From an uncultured Desulfomicrobiaceae bacterium (lineage in GTDB: Bacteria; Desulfobacterota; Desulfovibrionia; Desulfovibrionales; Desulfomicrobiaceae), in the NCBI GenBank assembly GCA_937989665.1, contig CALKRN010000003.1, positions 1 through 64,000 of the forward strand: a DNA stretch of 64,000 nt. Reading direction: 5' to 3'. Both the position numbers and the translations under genes were made by a program. The notes beneath the pieces are model-generated. The model had not been told where the DNA came from and did no database searches. It was given only the letters and a program-made list of their open reading frames with translations. Positions 35,874 through 44,991 of this stretch are shown here, in pieces. Each line of letters starts with the position of its first letter. The first letter of the stretch is position 1.

Positions 35874-37042
35874 AACTCTTCCTCCCACGGATAGCCTGTA
35901 CTCATGGCATCTTCATAGGCCTTCATGGCTATTTCAAGGTAGTTTGGACAGGCACTAAAGCCTCCGGCATCCAAAAGACCGTGGCGCAGCGCGTAGAGAC
36001 CAGCAAGGATATCGCCAAAATCCACATATCCCATATGGCCTATGCGAACGATGCGGCCCTTAAGATGCCCCTGACCCCCAGCAAGGACAACTCCATAGCG
36101 GGCCGCGGCTTGAAGCACCTGCGCCCCATCTACACCGGCAGGGAGGGAAACGGCCGTCAGTCCCCACGTGAAATGTTCCCGAACCAAAGGTTCCAAACCT
36201 AAACTTCGAACCCCGTGGCGGACCATGGCCGTCAGGGCCCATTGTTTGCGAAAGACCGCCTCCATACCAACCTCTTCAAACAAGGCCAAGCTCACCGCTA
36301 ACCCGCGCAACAAGTTGACCGGTGCAGTGAACAACGTCTGGCCCTGACGGTTTTTGTCCCGTTCGGCCAGGAGGTTAAAATAAAAATGCCGGGGGCCGAG
36401 GGCCTCGGCCTTGGCCCAGGCGCGCTCGCTCAACGCCACCAGGGCCAAACCTGGAGGAAGCATGAGGCCTTTTTGCGAGCCTGTGAGCAGGGCATCCAGA
36501 CCCCAAGCGTCCATGGGGCAAGGGGAAACACCAACGGCCGAAATACCATCGGCCACAAGAAGGACCGAACGCTGGCGGGTGAGGGCCGCCAATTGGCGCA
36601 CCGGATGGAGCACCCCTGTAGAGGTCTCGGAAACCTGAACGAGGACCCCCCGAATGCTCGGGTCTGCCTCCAAGGCCGCGGCCACTGCCGCCGGATCCAC
36701 GGGCTCTCCCCAGGGGACGGCCACCACCGTGACCTGCACTCCAAGGCTTTCGGCGATCTCGCGCCAGCGCTCGCCGAACTTCCCGCCTTCCACCACAAGG
36801 ACGCGCTCGCCGGGGGCAAAAAGGCTCGTCGCCACCGCCACCATGGCCCCGGTCCCGGAGCACGCCAGCGGCAAAACGGGCTGGCGTGTCCCAAAAAGCC
36901 GCTGTAGCCGCGGTTGGAGTTCCTCCATGACGCGCACGAACTCGGCCTTACGGTGGTGGATCATGTCCTGGGCAAGGGCAAGACGCACGGCCTCAGGAAG
37001 TGGTGTCGGGCCAGGGGTGAGGAGTCGGAGTTTGGTGTGCAT
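35870..37042 (-). CDS. Class V PLP aminotransferase (serine--glyoxylate / phosphoserine type)
   Basis: 390 residues. It begins KLRLLTPGPTPLPEAV, as in alanine/serine-glyoxylate aminotransferases. Motifs are LACSGTGAMVAVATSLFAPG, VSETSTGVLHPVRQLAA, LVADGISAVGVSPCPMDAWG, and the PLP-lysine TGSQKGLMLPPGLALVALS. The C-terminal part has RIVRIGHMGYVDFGDIL. The start ATG 37042 was chosen; an open frame to 37198 holds a repeat-like sequence with no homology. Candidate reactions are serine-pyruvate or aspartate transamination; the substrate is not fixed. It overlaps the DUF1844 gene. Confidence 0.85.
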   Translation of the reverse strand: MHTKLRLLTPGPTPLPEAVRLALAQDMIHHRKAEFVRVMEELQPRLQRLFGTRQPVLPLACSGTGAMVAVATSLFAPGERVLVVEGGKFGERWREIAESLGVQVTVVAVPWGEPVDPAAVAAALEADPSIRGVLVQVSETSTGVLHPVRQLAALTRQRSVLLVADGISAVGVSPCPMDAWGLDALLTGSQKGLMLPPGLALVALSERAWAKAEALGPRHFYFNLLAERDKNRQGQTLFTAPVNLLRGLAVSLALFEEVGMEAVFRKQWALTAMVRHGVRSLGLEPLVREHFTWGLTAVSLPAGVDGAQVLQAAARYGVVLAGGQGHLKGRIVRIGHMGYVDFGDILAGLYALRHGLLDAGGFSACPNYLEIAMKAYEDAMSTGYPWEEEL

Positions 37043-37109
37043 TGGTGGTTGGCTCTTTTGGGTTCTTGTGGTTCTTTGCTCCAGAACGGAGACGGTGTCT
37101 CTTGATGCT

Positions 37110-37228
37110 CTCTCGTTTCTGTTCACACAAAGGGCTTCACGGAGGCTTCTCACTCCGCTCGATAATCTTGGGGATCTTGGCCTCTCGTTTTTGCTCACCT
37201 AGACGGCTTCACTGGTTGCTTCTCTTTT
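37110..37228. repeat. Two imperfect 45-base direct repeats between polA and the aminotransferase gene
   Basis: CTCTCGTTT at 37110 and at 37182 start two similar units with shared blocks TCACacA, GGCTTCAC and CTTCTC, spaced 72 bases apart. On the minus strand the units read as purine-rich leader of the aminotransferase gene. Function unknown. Confidence 0.45.
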
Positions 37229-37253
37229 TTCGTTATTCGTTCGTCTGTCCGGA

Positions 37254-39782
37254 TTATCCGTGCGCTGTCGCCCAATCAGGGCCTGTGCCAACGTCCACCA
37301 CGAGCGGCACCCCCAATTCGACCACTTCGGTCATACAGGCCACGACTCGGGCACTGACGGCAGCTGCCGTCTCGCTGGGGACTTCGAGTACCAGTTCGTC
37401 ATGAACCTGAAGGATGAGCTCACCTCCGAGGGCACGGATTTCACGATCCTGCTCCACTGCTAGCATGGCCATCTTGATGATGTCGGCTGCAGAGCCCTGC
37501 ACTATCGTATTGATGGCCATACGACGGGCCGCCTGGGCGATCATGGGATTGGCTGAGGAGATCCCTGGCACCAGGCGCTGCCGTCCGGCCAACGTCCGCA
37601 CCACTCCCTGGCGTTTGGCCTCTTCCTCCACGCGAGCGTAAAACTGGCGCACTCCAGCAAGCTTCTCAAAATAGCGCTCAATAAAGCCCTTGGCCTCGCT
37701 TTGGCTGATGGCGAGCTCGCGAGCCAGTTTGGCAGGACCCATGCCATAGAGCAAGCCGAAGTTAATGGTCTTGGCCGTGCGCCGCTCCTCTTTCCCCACC
37801 TTCTCTGGAGGCAAATCGAAAAGGAGACTTGCGGTGCGGGCGTGGATGTCCTCACCTGCCCGAAAGGCTGCCACTAGGGTCGGGTCGGCGCTCAAGTGGG
37901 CCAAGACCCGCAGCTCAATCTGCGAATAGTCCGCCGCCACGAGGACTCGCCCGGATGGGGCGACAAAACACGCCCGCATGGCCTCGCCCAATGGCCCACG
38001 GATGGGGATATTCTGGAGATTGGGGTCGCTGCTCGAAAGCCTGCCGGTGGCCGTGGCCAGTTGGTTGAAGGTGGTATGGATACGACCTACGGCATCAGCA
38101 GCGGCAGGCAGCGGCACAAGATAGGTGGAACGGAGTTTTTCATACATCCGGAACTCCAGGACCAAATCGACCACCGGATGCACGCCCCGCAATCCCTCCA
38201 AGGCTTCCTGGGCCGTGGAACGGGCACCTCCAGCCGTTTTGCGGGAAACGCGAAGCCCAAGACGGTCATAGAGGACCTCGGCAAGCTGTTGGTTGGAGCG
38301 AATATTAAACGGCCCTTTGGCCTCGCGGTGGATGGCAGCCGTAAGCTCCTCAAGACGCCTCTCCACCTCGGCCCGAAGGGCGGCACAGCGCGCTCCATCG
38401 AGGGCAATCCCGCGCTGTTCCATGGCCACCAGCACCTGCACAAGCGGCAATTCCAAATCTTGGTAAAGCTTCTCTAGACCAGCCTCCCCAAGGCGTTGGC
38501 GCAAACATCTCCCTACCTGCAAGAGGGCCTGGGCCCCTTTGGCCGCTGGGTTTTGCAGTACCTGGCTGGCAAGACGCGGCCAGGAATAGTCCCGGGCTTC
38601 AGGATCGAGGAGATAGGCCATAAGCTCCACATCCCACAGTCCTGCCCAAGGCTCCACGGACCACCCATTTCGATAGAGCCTTTTGGCAGAACATACAAAA
38701 ACAATCGCCCTCTCCAAGACCTGGGGTGGTCGCTGGGCAGGGAGCTGCCAGACCGTTTTCTCGCTGGCCAATTCTATCTCCCCATCATCACCCCACAGCG
38801 CCACCTCCTCACCAGCAAGAGGAGGGAGGGCCTCCCAGGTACACGGCTGCGAACAATGTGCCGCACCCGCTTCCTCAGACTGCGGCGTTGGAGTCGGAAC
38901 CCCTGCGAGGGCGCGAATTTCAGCCTCCAGAGAGCGAAACCCATAGCGGCGCACCAGCCGCAGGAGGGCTTCAGGGTCCGCTGGCTGCAGGGTGAGGTCA
39001 TCGACCGTACATCCTGCCAAGCAATCGCGGCGCAGGGTGGTGAGCTCCCGATACAGGAATACAGCCTCAAGGTGCGGGGCGAGCAGGTCACGTTCTTTAG
39101 GTGGTAGCAGAGCAAGATTGGCACAGAGTGCCTCGAGGGTGGGATGGCGCTGCAAAAGGCGAGATGCCGTTTTGGGGCCAACTTTCGGGACACCGGGGAT
39201 ATTGTCGACAGGATCACCGGTGAGGGCTTGGAAATCTGGCCATTGCTGGGGGATTATCCCATAGGTGGCACGAATATCTTCGGCGGTCGTGATGCGCTCG
39301 CCCCGGCCAGCAGGGTCCCACAGGACGACCGAAGGCCCAAGGCATTGGACCAAATCTTTATCTGCCCCCACCAGCACCACCCCATGATCAGCAAACCGCG
39401 CCGCCAGACTCGCCAGGACATCGTCGGCCTCACAGCCATCTTGCGACAATACCGGAATCCCCAACGCGGCCACGGCCTCGTGAACCGCCGGGAGCTGGAC
39501 AGCCAAGTCCTCGGCCATGGTGGGCCGAGCGGCCTTGTACCCCGGGTAGCGTTCATGGCGAAACGTCGGGCCACGGCCTTCGGTAACAAAAGCAAGATGG
39601 CGCGGCTGCTCCTCGCGGAGAATCTTGAGGAGCAAACGGAGGATGAAAAAGAGCGCGCTCGTGGGAAAGCCGTCAGGGGCGCGAAAATCGGGATAGGCAT
39701 GGAACCCGCGGTGGAGAAAGGCATGCCCATCCACGAGAAAGAGCGGTGCCGTCTTCCAGCCGAGGGTTGCGGCTACCGGCAT
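37254..39782 (-). CDS. polA: DNA polymerase I
   Basis: 842 residues. The 5'-3' nuclease domain (residues 1 to about 280) has FLVDGHAFLHRGFHAYPDF and DGCEADDVLASLAAR and VGADKDLVQCLG. The middle domain lacks a clear DEDD exonuclease triad (WDVELMAYLLDPEARDYSW), so proofreading is probably absent. The polymerase domain has VAADYSQIELRVLAHLS (motif A), RRTAKTINFGLLYGMG (motif B) and LQVHDELVLEVPSE (motif C). ATG 39782 overlaps the upstream DHH gene by 10 nt. It is the last gene of a tightly packed minus-strand string. Confidence 0.96.
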   Translation of the reverse strand: MPVAATLGWKTAPLFLVDGHAFLHRGFHAYPDFRAPDGFPTSALFFILRLLLKILREEQPRHLAFVTEGRGPTFRHERYPGYKAARPTMAEDLAVQLPAVHEAVAALGIPVLSQDGCEADDVLASLAARFADHGVVLVGADKDLVQCLGPSVVLWDPAGRGERITTAEDIRATYGIIPQQWPDFQALTGDPVDNIPGVPKVGPKTASRLLQRHPTLEALCANLALLPPKERDLLAPHLEAVFLYRELTTLRRDCLAGCTVDDLTLQPADPEALLRLVRRYGFRSLEAEIRALAGVPTPTPQSEEAGAAHCSQPCTWEALPPLAGEEVALWGDDGEIELASEKTVWQLPAQRPPQVLERAIVFVCSAKRLYRNGWSVEPWAGLWDVELMAYLLDPEARDYSWPRLASQVLQNPAAKGAQALLQVGRCLRQRLGEAGLEKLYQDLELPLVQVLVAMEQRGIALDGARCAALRAEVERRLEELTAAIHREAKGPFNIRSNQQLAEVLYDRLGLRVSRKTAGGARSTAQEALEGLRGVHPVVDLVLEFRMYEKLRSTYLVPLPAAADAVGRIHTTFNQLATATGRLSSSDPNLQNIPIRGPLGEAMRACFVAPSGRVLVAADYSQIELRVLAHLSADPTLVAAFRAGEDIHARTASLLFDLPPEKVGKEERRTAKTINFGLLYGMGPAKLARELAISQSEAKGFIERYFEKLAGVRQFYARVEEEAKRQGVVRTLAGRQRLVPGISSANPMIAQAARRMAINTIVQGSAADIIKMAMLAVEQDREIRALGGELILQVHDELVLEVPSETAAAVSARVVACMTEVVELGVPLVVDVGTGPDWATAHG

Positions 39783-40777
39783 GGGCCCTCCCCTGGACGA
39801 CAGCGCGAGCACAGCTGCAGTCGATCCCAGATAAACTGGCTAATATGCTGGTCGCAAACCTTCGAGAGGGGAACTTCGGCCCGGGCCATGGTCCGATGAC
39901 CACCTGCCGATCCAAATTCGCCAAAGAGACGCTGGGCGTATTTGCCCATATCTTGACGCAATCCATCACCTCGAAAGACAACAACCAATTTATCTTGAAA
40001 TATACCACTGACGATAGTGGCAGAAACTCCATGGACACGCAAGAAAAAATCAGCAAGGATAACGAGAATATCACTTGATTCAACTTTTCCCATAAATATA
40101 AAAATCGATTTTCCAAATATTCGTATTTTTCTAAATGCTTGTGAAAAATAAGTAATCCATTCTATTTTAAATTCTGAACGAATAATTTTATGAAGTAATG
40201 CTCTATTATAAAATTTTGCAAGATAGCGAAAAGCACGCATATCCATATCATGAAAATCACGCTCAAAACTTTGAGTATCTGTCTTAATTCCGTAGAGAAG
40301 ACCAGTCGCTAAGAGTTTTCCTGGACGTATATTAAGATTATAAAGATATTCAGTGAGGATAGTAGCATTAGCACCATATTCAGGGACGATTTCTACAAAA
40401 TCTGCATGGACCGGTGCTGTCGCCACCTTCGGATGGTGATCAATAACAAGAGAAAACGGAATATCGGCAAAATCAGGATGGTGGTGGGGTTGGGAGTCCA
40501 CCAAGGCAAAACGGTCGTATTGGACGCGCAGGTTGGGGGTAAATTTCTTCGTCGGAATACGCAAAAGACGCATCATGGCGAGATTATCGGGGCGAGAGAT
40601 TTCGTTGACATGGGCAATGCCAACTTCTTCCACGCGGCCCGCCATGATACGTTTGAGGGCCATGGCCGAGGCCATGGCATCTGGATCCGCAGCGATGAGA
40701 ATGAGCCAACGTTCATTTTTCTCAAGTAAATCCAAAAGTTTTTCTAACTTGGCGCCAAGCTTGCGAAAATATGCCAT
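39773..40777 (-). CDS. DHH/DHHA1 phosphodiesterase (NrnA/RecJ-like)
   Basis: 334 residues. DHH-domain motifs AADPDAMASAMAL, FALVDSQPHHH and LVIDHHPKVATAP, and a DHHA1-type C-terminus with GGHRTMARAEVPLS, give the pattern of oligoribonuclease/pAp phosphatase or c-di-AMP phosphodiesterases. Unusually long insertion between the domains; bases 40080 to 40400 are much more AT-rich than the rest. The start ATG 40777 lies close behind the cobU-like gene. Overlap with polA suggests a role in nucleotide or repair-product turnover. Confidence 0.8.
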   Translation of the reverse strand: MAYFRKLGAKLEKLLDLLEKNERWLILIAADPDAMASAMALKRIMAGRVEEVGIAHVNEISRPDNLAMMRLLRIPTKKFTPNLRVQYDRFALVDSQPHHHPDFADIPFSLVIDHHPKVATAPVHADFVEIVPEYGANATILTEYLYNLNIRPGKLLATGLLYGIKTDTQSFERDFHDMDMRAFRYLAKFYNRALLHKIIRSEFKIEWITYFSQAFRKIRIFGKSIFIFMGKVESSDILVILADFFLRVHGVSATIVSGIFQDKLVVVFRGDGLRQDMGKYAQRLFGEFGSAGGHRTMARAEVPLSKVCDQHISQFIWDRLQLCSRCRPGEGPCR

Positions 40778-40784
40778 AATGGCC

Positions 40785-41282
40785 TCACTTGAGGGTTTGC
40801 GGCAACCCGGCCACAACGAGATAGACGTGGTGGCAGATGGCGGCAAGCTGCTGGTGCAGGTGACCGAGGGATTGAACAAAATGTCGGGTCATGGTCTCTG
40901 TGGCCACAGGACACAATCCCATTTCCTGGGAAACGAGCAGCACGTGTCCACACCGCCACTGGGAGAGGACTTCTACCAACGCTGCTCGTTCTTGGGACCA
41001 TACTCCTGCCTGAAGGGCGGCAAAAGCCCAAAAATCAAGACTATCCACAAGCACTGTTGCCCCAGCCAAGGAACGAAGAGTGGTAGCAAGGGCCACCCCA
41101 CTTTCCACCACTGCAATCTCACTGGAACGCTGCTGGCGATGCCTTTCAATTCGCTCCCGGAAGGCAAGGTCATGGGCCACACCTGTGGCCACAACGACAG
41201 CTGGTTCTGGAAAAAGACAAAGGCGCTCCAAAGCAAAACGCGACTTGCCCGAAGCACCGCCCCCTAAAATCAACTCCACCAT
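40785..41282 (-). CDS. cobU: Adenosylcobinamide kinase-like protein (CobU/CobP family)
   Basis: 165 residues. P-loop LILGGGASGKSRFAL at the N-terminus, then VVVATG, ERIERHR and TVLVDSLDFWAFAAL, and the C-terminal VYLVVAGLPQTLK that closes CobU proteins. CobU phosphorylates adenosylcobinamide and makes the GDP intermediate in lower-ligand assembly of B12. Slightly short but plausible. It overlaps the stop of the TIM-barrel gene upstream. Confidence 0.8.
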   Translation of the reverse strand: MVELILGGGASGKSRFALERLCLFPEPAVVVATGVAHDLAFRERIERHRQQRSSEIAVVESGVALATTLRSLAGATVLVDSLDFWAFAALQAGVWSQERAALVEVLSQWRCGHVLLVSQEMGLCPVATETMTRHFVQSLGHLHQQLAAICHHVYLVVAGLPQTLK

Positions 41283-42004
41283 GACAAGCCCCACTCTTCC
41301 ATCCACGCGCCCAGGCGTTGACGGCTCGTCACAAAATGCTCCCACGAAAACACTTCAAGGACGAGACTGACTGGCTGAAAACGACTCGTCCGGGCTACTT
41401 CCACGAGGATCTGGCGCAGGAGGTCTGGGTCCGGAAAATCCTGTAATGGCTGGTGCTGTCCCCTCATCTCACCGCCGTAGAGGTGGAGAACCCGAGTTCG
41501 GGCAAATAGCCCAGGAAGATCCAGCAATTGCCGTTGGCCGTAGCTCACAAGATGGCCAACGTCGAGACAGACCCCCAAATCCTGCGCTTCGATAACAGGC
41601 CATACTGCAGAGAGGTCAGCACCACCAATGTTCTCCATTGCCACTAGGTTCCGCCAATGCGGACTGTGATGAAGTATTCCCTCGAGAAGGTAAGGGGCAG
41701 CTGGCGGATGAAGGACAAAGGTATGGGGCTTGAGGCTGGCTACTTTTCTCTCCAAGGCCGCTATCTTTTGGTGAACGATGGACACACCGGCATCCCAAGG
41801 CAGGTCCACTGGTAAGTGAAGATGAAAAACAAGGGGCGGCGTTTGCAACGGAAAGGCAATATCCTCCGGCCCATAGGCAAGACAGGCCTCGGTCTCCAAA
41901 AACATGAGGGCCACCTCAGGAACGAATCCTGCCAATTGCTGGCAGGCTGCGCCGACGGTGAGCGGCAGGACACAAGAAGGGGCCGCAAGACGAAATGGTG
42001 TCAT
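41270..42004 (-). CDS. TIM-barrel hydrolase, candidate CbiR-type cobamide remodelling phosphodiesterase
   Basis: 244 residues of the AP-endonuclease 2/xylose-isomerase-like barrel. Metal-ligand motifs are VFHLHLPVDLPWD, LVAMENIGGAD (Glu), LGVCLDVGHLVSYG (Asp-His) and VLHLYGG. The start at 42004 overlaps the helicase stop as ATGA. Placement right before cobU, and the barrel family, suggest CbiR, which cleaves cobamides to reuse their corrin ring; sugar isomerase or endonuclease IV-like functions are the alternatives. The identification rests on family and neighbour. Confidence 0.6.
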   Translation of the reverse strand: MTPFRLAAPSCVLPLTVGAACQQLAGFVPEVALMFLETEACLAYGPEDIAFPLQTPPLVFHLHLPVDLPWDAGVSIVHQKIAALERKVASLKPHTFVLHPPAAPYLLEGILHHSPHWRNLVAMENIGGADLSAVWPVIEAQDLGVCLDVGHLVSYGQRQLLDLPGLFARTRVLHLYGGEMRGQHQPLQDFPDPDLLRQILVEVARTSRFQPVSLVLEVFSWEHFVTSRQRLGAWMEEWGLSWWS

Positions 42005-44991
42005 ACAAATGCCAGTTGTCGGGATATGGTTTTCGTACGTTCGTCCACCGGCCGCACAAGTTCCTGAGGAATACGGACAAGAAAACGCGACGGCGTTGTC
42101 CTCTGGACGCGACCCCAAAGATGGCGCTGGCGGGCATAGGTGAGGATCAGGCGCTGGCGGGCACGGCTCATGGCCACATAGAAGATGCGCCTCTCTTCCT
42201 CCTCTGAACTTCCATGCCAAGGCAGGAGCCCTTCTTCGAGGCATGGCATAAAAACAGTATTAAATTCCAATCCTTTAGCTGCATGAATTGTGAGAAGCGC
42301 CACCTTTTGAGCACTTTGGTACGCGGCATGGTTGGCGAGTTCGAGTTCCCTTTGAGTAAGGAGGGCCTTCCACGAACCGGCCTGAGTATAGCGTTCGGTG
42401 AGTTCTTCCAATGCTGCCACCTCAAGGAAGGCTGCAACGAGTTGTCCCTGCTCCACAAGCCATGTGGCTACAGCGCGCGGCCCGGCCTCAAGCAAGGACG
42501 GATGAGGTGCGGCATTGGAAACGGTCTCCACGCCTAAGGCTTGCTGCACCGTTGCCACGACTGCCGCAACGCCAGGATGGCTCCATACGGGATCGCCTTC
42601 TGCACGGTACACGGGCACCCCTGCCTCGCGCAAGGCGGCCTCGAAGGGGGGAATGAGGCTTTGAACCCGGACAAGAATGGCCACCTCACCAAGACCCATC
42701 GAGGAATCGGTATCGGCAGTATCCATCTGCCAATGGCTTCTCTGGCCAACAAAAGCGGCTATTGTGTGGGCAATCCACCGCGCCTCGTGCTCGGCCGTGG
42801 CAAAGGATCCGATGCGCACTTCCCCTTTGCCGTCCTGAACAGGATGGAGTGCAGGAAAACGGGAAAAGGGAGCCATTGCCCGGATAATTGTGGGGATACT
42901 ACGGTAGTTGCAGGTAAGCCGAAGGGTTTGAAGGTTTGGCCATAGGCCTTTTGCTTGAGCCTCGAGATCTCCTGCTGCGCCTCGAAATCCATAGATGGAC
43001 TGATCGGTATCGCCAATAAGAAAGACCCCGGCACCATCGTCGCCACTGAGAGCGCGCACCAACTGCCATTGGAGTGGCGAGAGGTCTTGGGCCTCATCGA
43101 CGAGCACATGCGGTACCAAGGAAGGTTGGACACGGAGTCGCTCCCACCAGCGCTCAAGGAGATCCGTGTAATCGATGACCCCCAGTTGGGCCTTGAGGCT
43201 TGTAAAAGCGGGATCAGGTGGAGCCGTGAGTGTTTCCCGCCTCCGTTGCAGATCCGTATACAAATTCCGTGCTTTCGAAGCAGGATATTCCGGATGGGCG
43301 CGAGCAAACAGGGCAAAGGCCTCGTCTTCACCAAGAAGGAGATGTTGTTCTCCTAAAGCGGCAAAGGCCAAGGCGTGCAGGGTATCTGCCCGAGGCAAGG
43401 CGGCACCTGGACCGAGGTGGAGCTGAAGACGATGGCGTAACTCTTGGGCTGCTTTCCGGGTAAAGGTGAGGACGAGGATATCGTGGGCAGGTACCCCATG
43501 GGTGAGCAGGGCGAGGATGCGGGCCACCAACGTATGGGTTTTTCCTGTCCCCGGCCCCGCGCTCACCAGTAGCGGCCCTGGCGCGTGGATAGCCTTCATC
43601 TGCTCTGGATTGAGGGTTTGTGGGATGGTTGGTGGCAAGGCGCTCTTTTGCTGGGCGTCTAGGGTGAGGTGGGCTTGGCGGCTTCGGCGGTGAGGCTCTT
43701 TGAGCGGCAATGGGGAAAAGGTTCCAAATTGGATCCGGTCTTCTGGGGTAAGGGTATGGATGCGTCCATAGATGCCGTCATAGCCAGGGGTGCGCAAGAC
43801 TTGGCCGCGACGCATGCGGGCAATGGCTTCGCCAAGGAGGGGATGAAACGAACGCAGGTCTGCCTCCGGGGCCTCAAGAAGCAACGGTAACTCGGGACCG
43901 AACGTGCTAATGAGGTGCGCATAGGTATCGCGCACCACCTGAGTGCCCGATCCTTTTCCAAGGACCTCGGCCACAAGCTCGGTGAGTGGAATCAACGAGA
44001 CAAATCCCGGATGTTCAGGAGGTTGTTGGGGTTCGTCGCGATCTGCCAGCTGGTATACCCGGTGGAGGACACCTAAAGTGAGGGGTTTTCCGCAGCGCGG
44101 ACAGATTCCCCCAAGCTCCCGGGTTTGGGTGGGAGTGAGCACCACTTCGCAGGCACGATGGCCATCAAGATGGTATTTCCCCTCTTCAGGGAAAAACTCT
44201 ACCGTGCCGAGAAATGCCGCCACAGAACTTGTCCCGGCCAAGGCTCCACGCAACGCGGCAAAATCCATGGCCCCAGCGAATCGGTTCGCCTCACGCCCGA
44301 GTTTTTCTCCTGAATGAGCATCCGAATTGGAGATAAGGCGAAACCGATCTAGAGCACTTACCAACCAGTTCATTTCTGGATCTGACGAAAGGCCCGTTTC
44401 AAGGGCAAACACTTCACCCGCTAAATCTCCGAAACATTCTTCAATTGTATCAAAACCCGATTTTGATCCAAATAACGAAAACCACGGGGTCCAGATATGA
44501 GCCGGCACAAGAAAGGCTTCGGGATGGGTATCGAGGACCATTGCCAGAAGGTCACGGCTATTCAACCCAAGGATAGGCCGCCCATCCGCATCGAGATTAC
44601 CTATTTGAAGAAGGCGCTGGCGAAGGGACTGAGCTGCTTCTACAGTAGGTAAATAAACAAGATTATGGATTTTCCGTACCCGACCGCCAGCAGTATAAAT
44701 GGAACTAATTTCTGTGCTGAGGATAAACCGTGTGCTGCCTGCCAATGAACCATGATACCAAGGAAGATGTTGGGCAACTACCTTTGGGTCCCGCAGAATA
44801 AAGAACCCATTACCATCAGGAATCAGAGTTTCTTTAATCGCCGTCAGCCAAGCTGCATGAAGACAATCCCCAGTGGCAAGTAGATGTATTCCTTTCACTT
44901 CAGCCCAAGCAGCCAATAGCTCAAGGGAGAGGTTTTTACTCGTAGCACGAGAATAGCGAGAGTGGATGTGAAGATCTGCCCAATACGTCAC
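42001..44991 (-). CDS. Endonuclease Q-like PHP domain fused to UvrD-family helicase
   Basis: 996 residues. Residues 1 to about 420 resemble endonuclease Q: WADLHIHSRYSRATSK, HLLATGDCLHAAWL, LVPAHIWTPWFSLFG, SNSDAHSGEKLGREANR, and a zinc motif near 298 (CPRCGKPLT). Residues about 465 to 985 are a superfamily 1 helicase: SAGPGTGKTHTLVARI, PHVLVDEAQDLSPLQWQL, DTDQSIYGFRG, LLTIHAAKGLEFNTVFMP, RRIFYVAMSRARQRLIL. EndoQ cuts 5' of deaminated or abasic sites; UvrD would unwind from the nick. The gene starts in the overlap with the histidine kinase stop (ATGA). Joining both activities in one chain is unusual. Confidence 0.85.
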   Translation of the reverse strand: MTYWADLHIHSRYSRATSKNLSLELLAAWAEVKGIHLLATGDCLHAAWLTAIKETLIPDGNGFFILRDPKVVAQHLPWYHGSLAGSTRFILSTEISSIYTAGGRVRKIHNLVYLPTVEAAQSLRQRLLQIGNLDADGRPILGLNSRDLLAMVLDTHPEAFLVPAHIWTPWFSLFGSKSGFDTIEECFGDLAGEVFALETGLSSDPEMNWLVSALDRFRLISNSDAHSGEKLGREANRFAGAMDFAALRGALAGTSSVAAFLGTVEFFPEEGKYHLDGHRACEVVLTPTQTRELGGICPRCGKPLTLGVLHRVYQLADRDEPQQPPEHPGFVSLIPLTELVAEVLGKGSGTQVVRDTYAHLISTFGPELPLLLEAPEADLRSFHPLLGEAIARMRRGQVLRTPGYDGIYGRIHTLTPEDRIQFGTFSPLPLKEPHRRSRQAHLTLDAQQKSALPPTIPQTLNPEQMKAIHAPGPLLVSAGPGTGKTHTLVARILALLTHGVPAHDILVLTFTRKAAQELRHRLQLHLGPGAALPRADTLHALAFAALGEQHLLLGEDEAFALFARAHPEYPASKARNLYTDLQRRRETLTAPPDPAFTSLKAQLGVIDYTDLLERWWERLRVQPSLVPHVLVDEAQDLSPLQWQLVRALSGDDGAGVFLIGDTDQSIYGFRGAAGDLEAQAKGLWPNLQTLRLTCNYRSIPTIIRAMAPFSRFPALHPVQDGKGEVRIGSFATAEHEARWIAHTIAAFVGQRSHWQMDTADTDSSMGLGEVAILVRVQSLIPPFEAALREAGVPVYRAEGDPVWSHPGVAAVVATVQQALGVETVSNAAPHPSLLEAGPRAVATWLVEQGQLVAAFLEVAALEELTERYTQAGSWKALLTQRELELANHAAYQSAQKVALLTIHAAKGLEFNTVFMPCLEEGLLPWHGSSEEEERRIFYVAMSRARQRLILTYARQRHLWGRVQRTTPSRFLVRIPQELVRPVDERTKTISRQLAFV

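Noticed and set aside
37043-37198. N-terminal extension of the class V aminotransferase
   Set aside because: The extra 52 residues are Arg/Ser-rich repeat sequence; the family start KLRLLTPGPTPLP fits ATG 37042.
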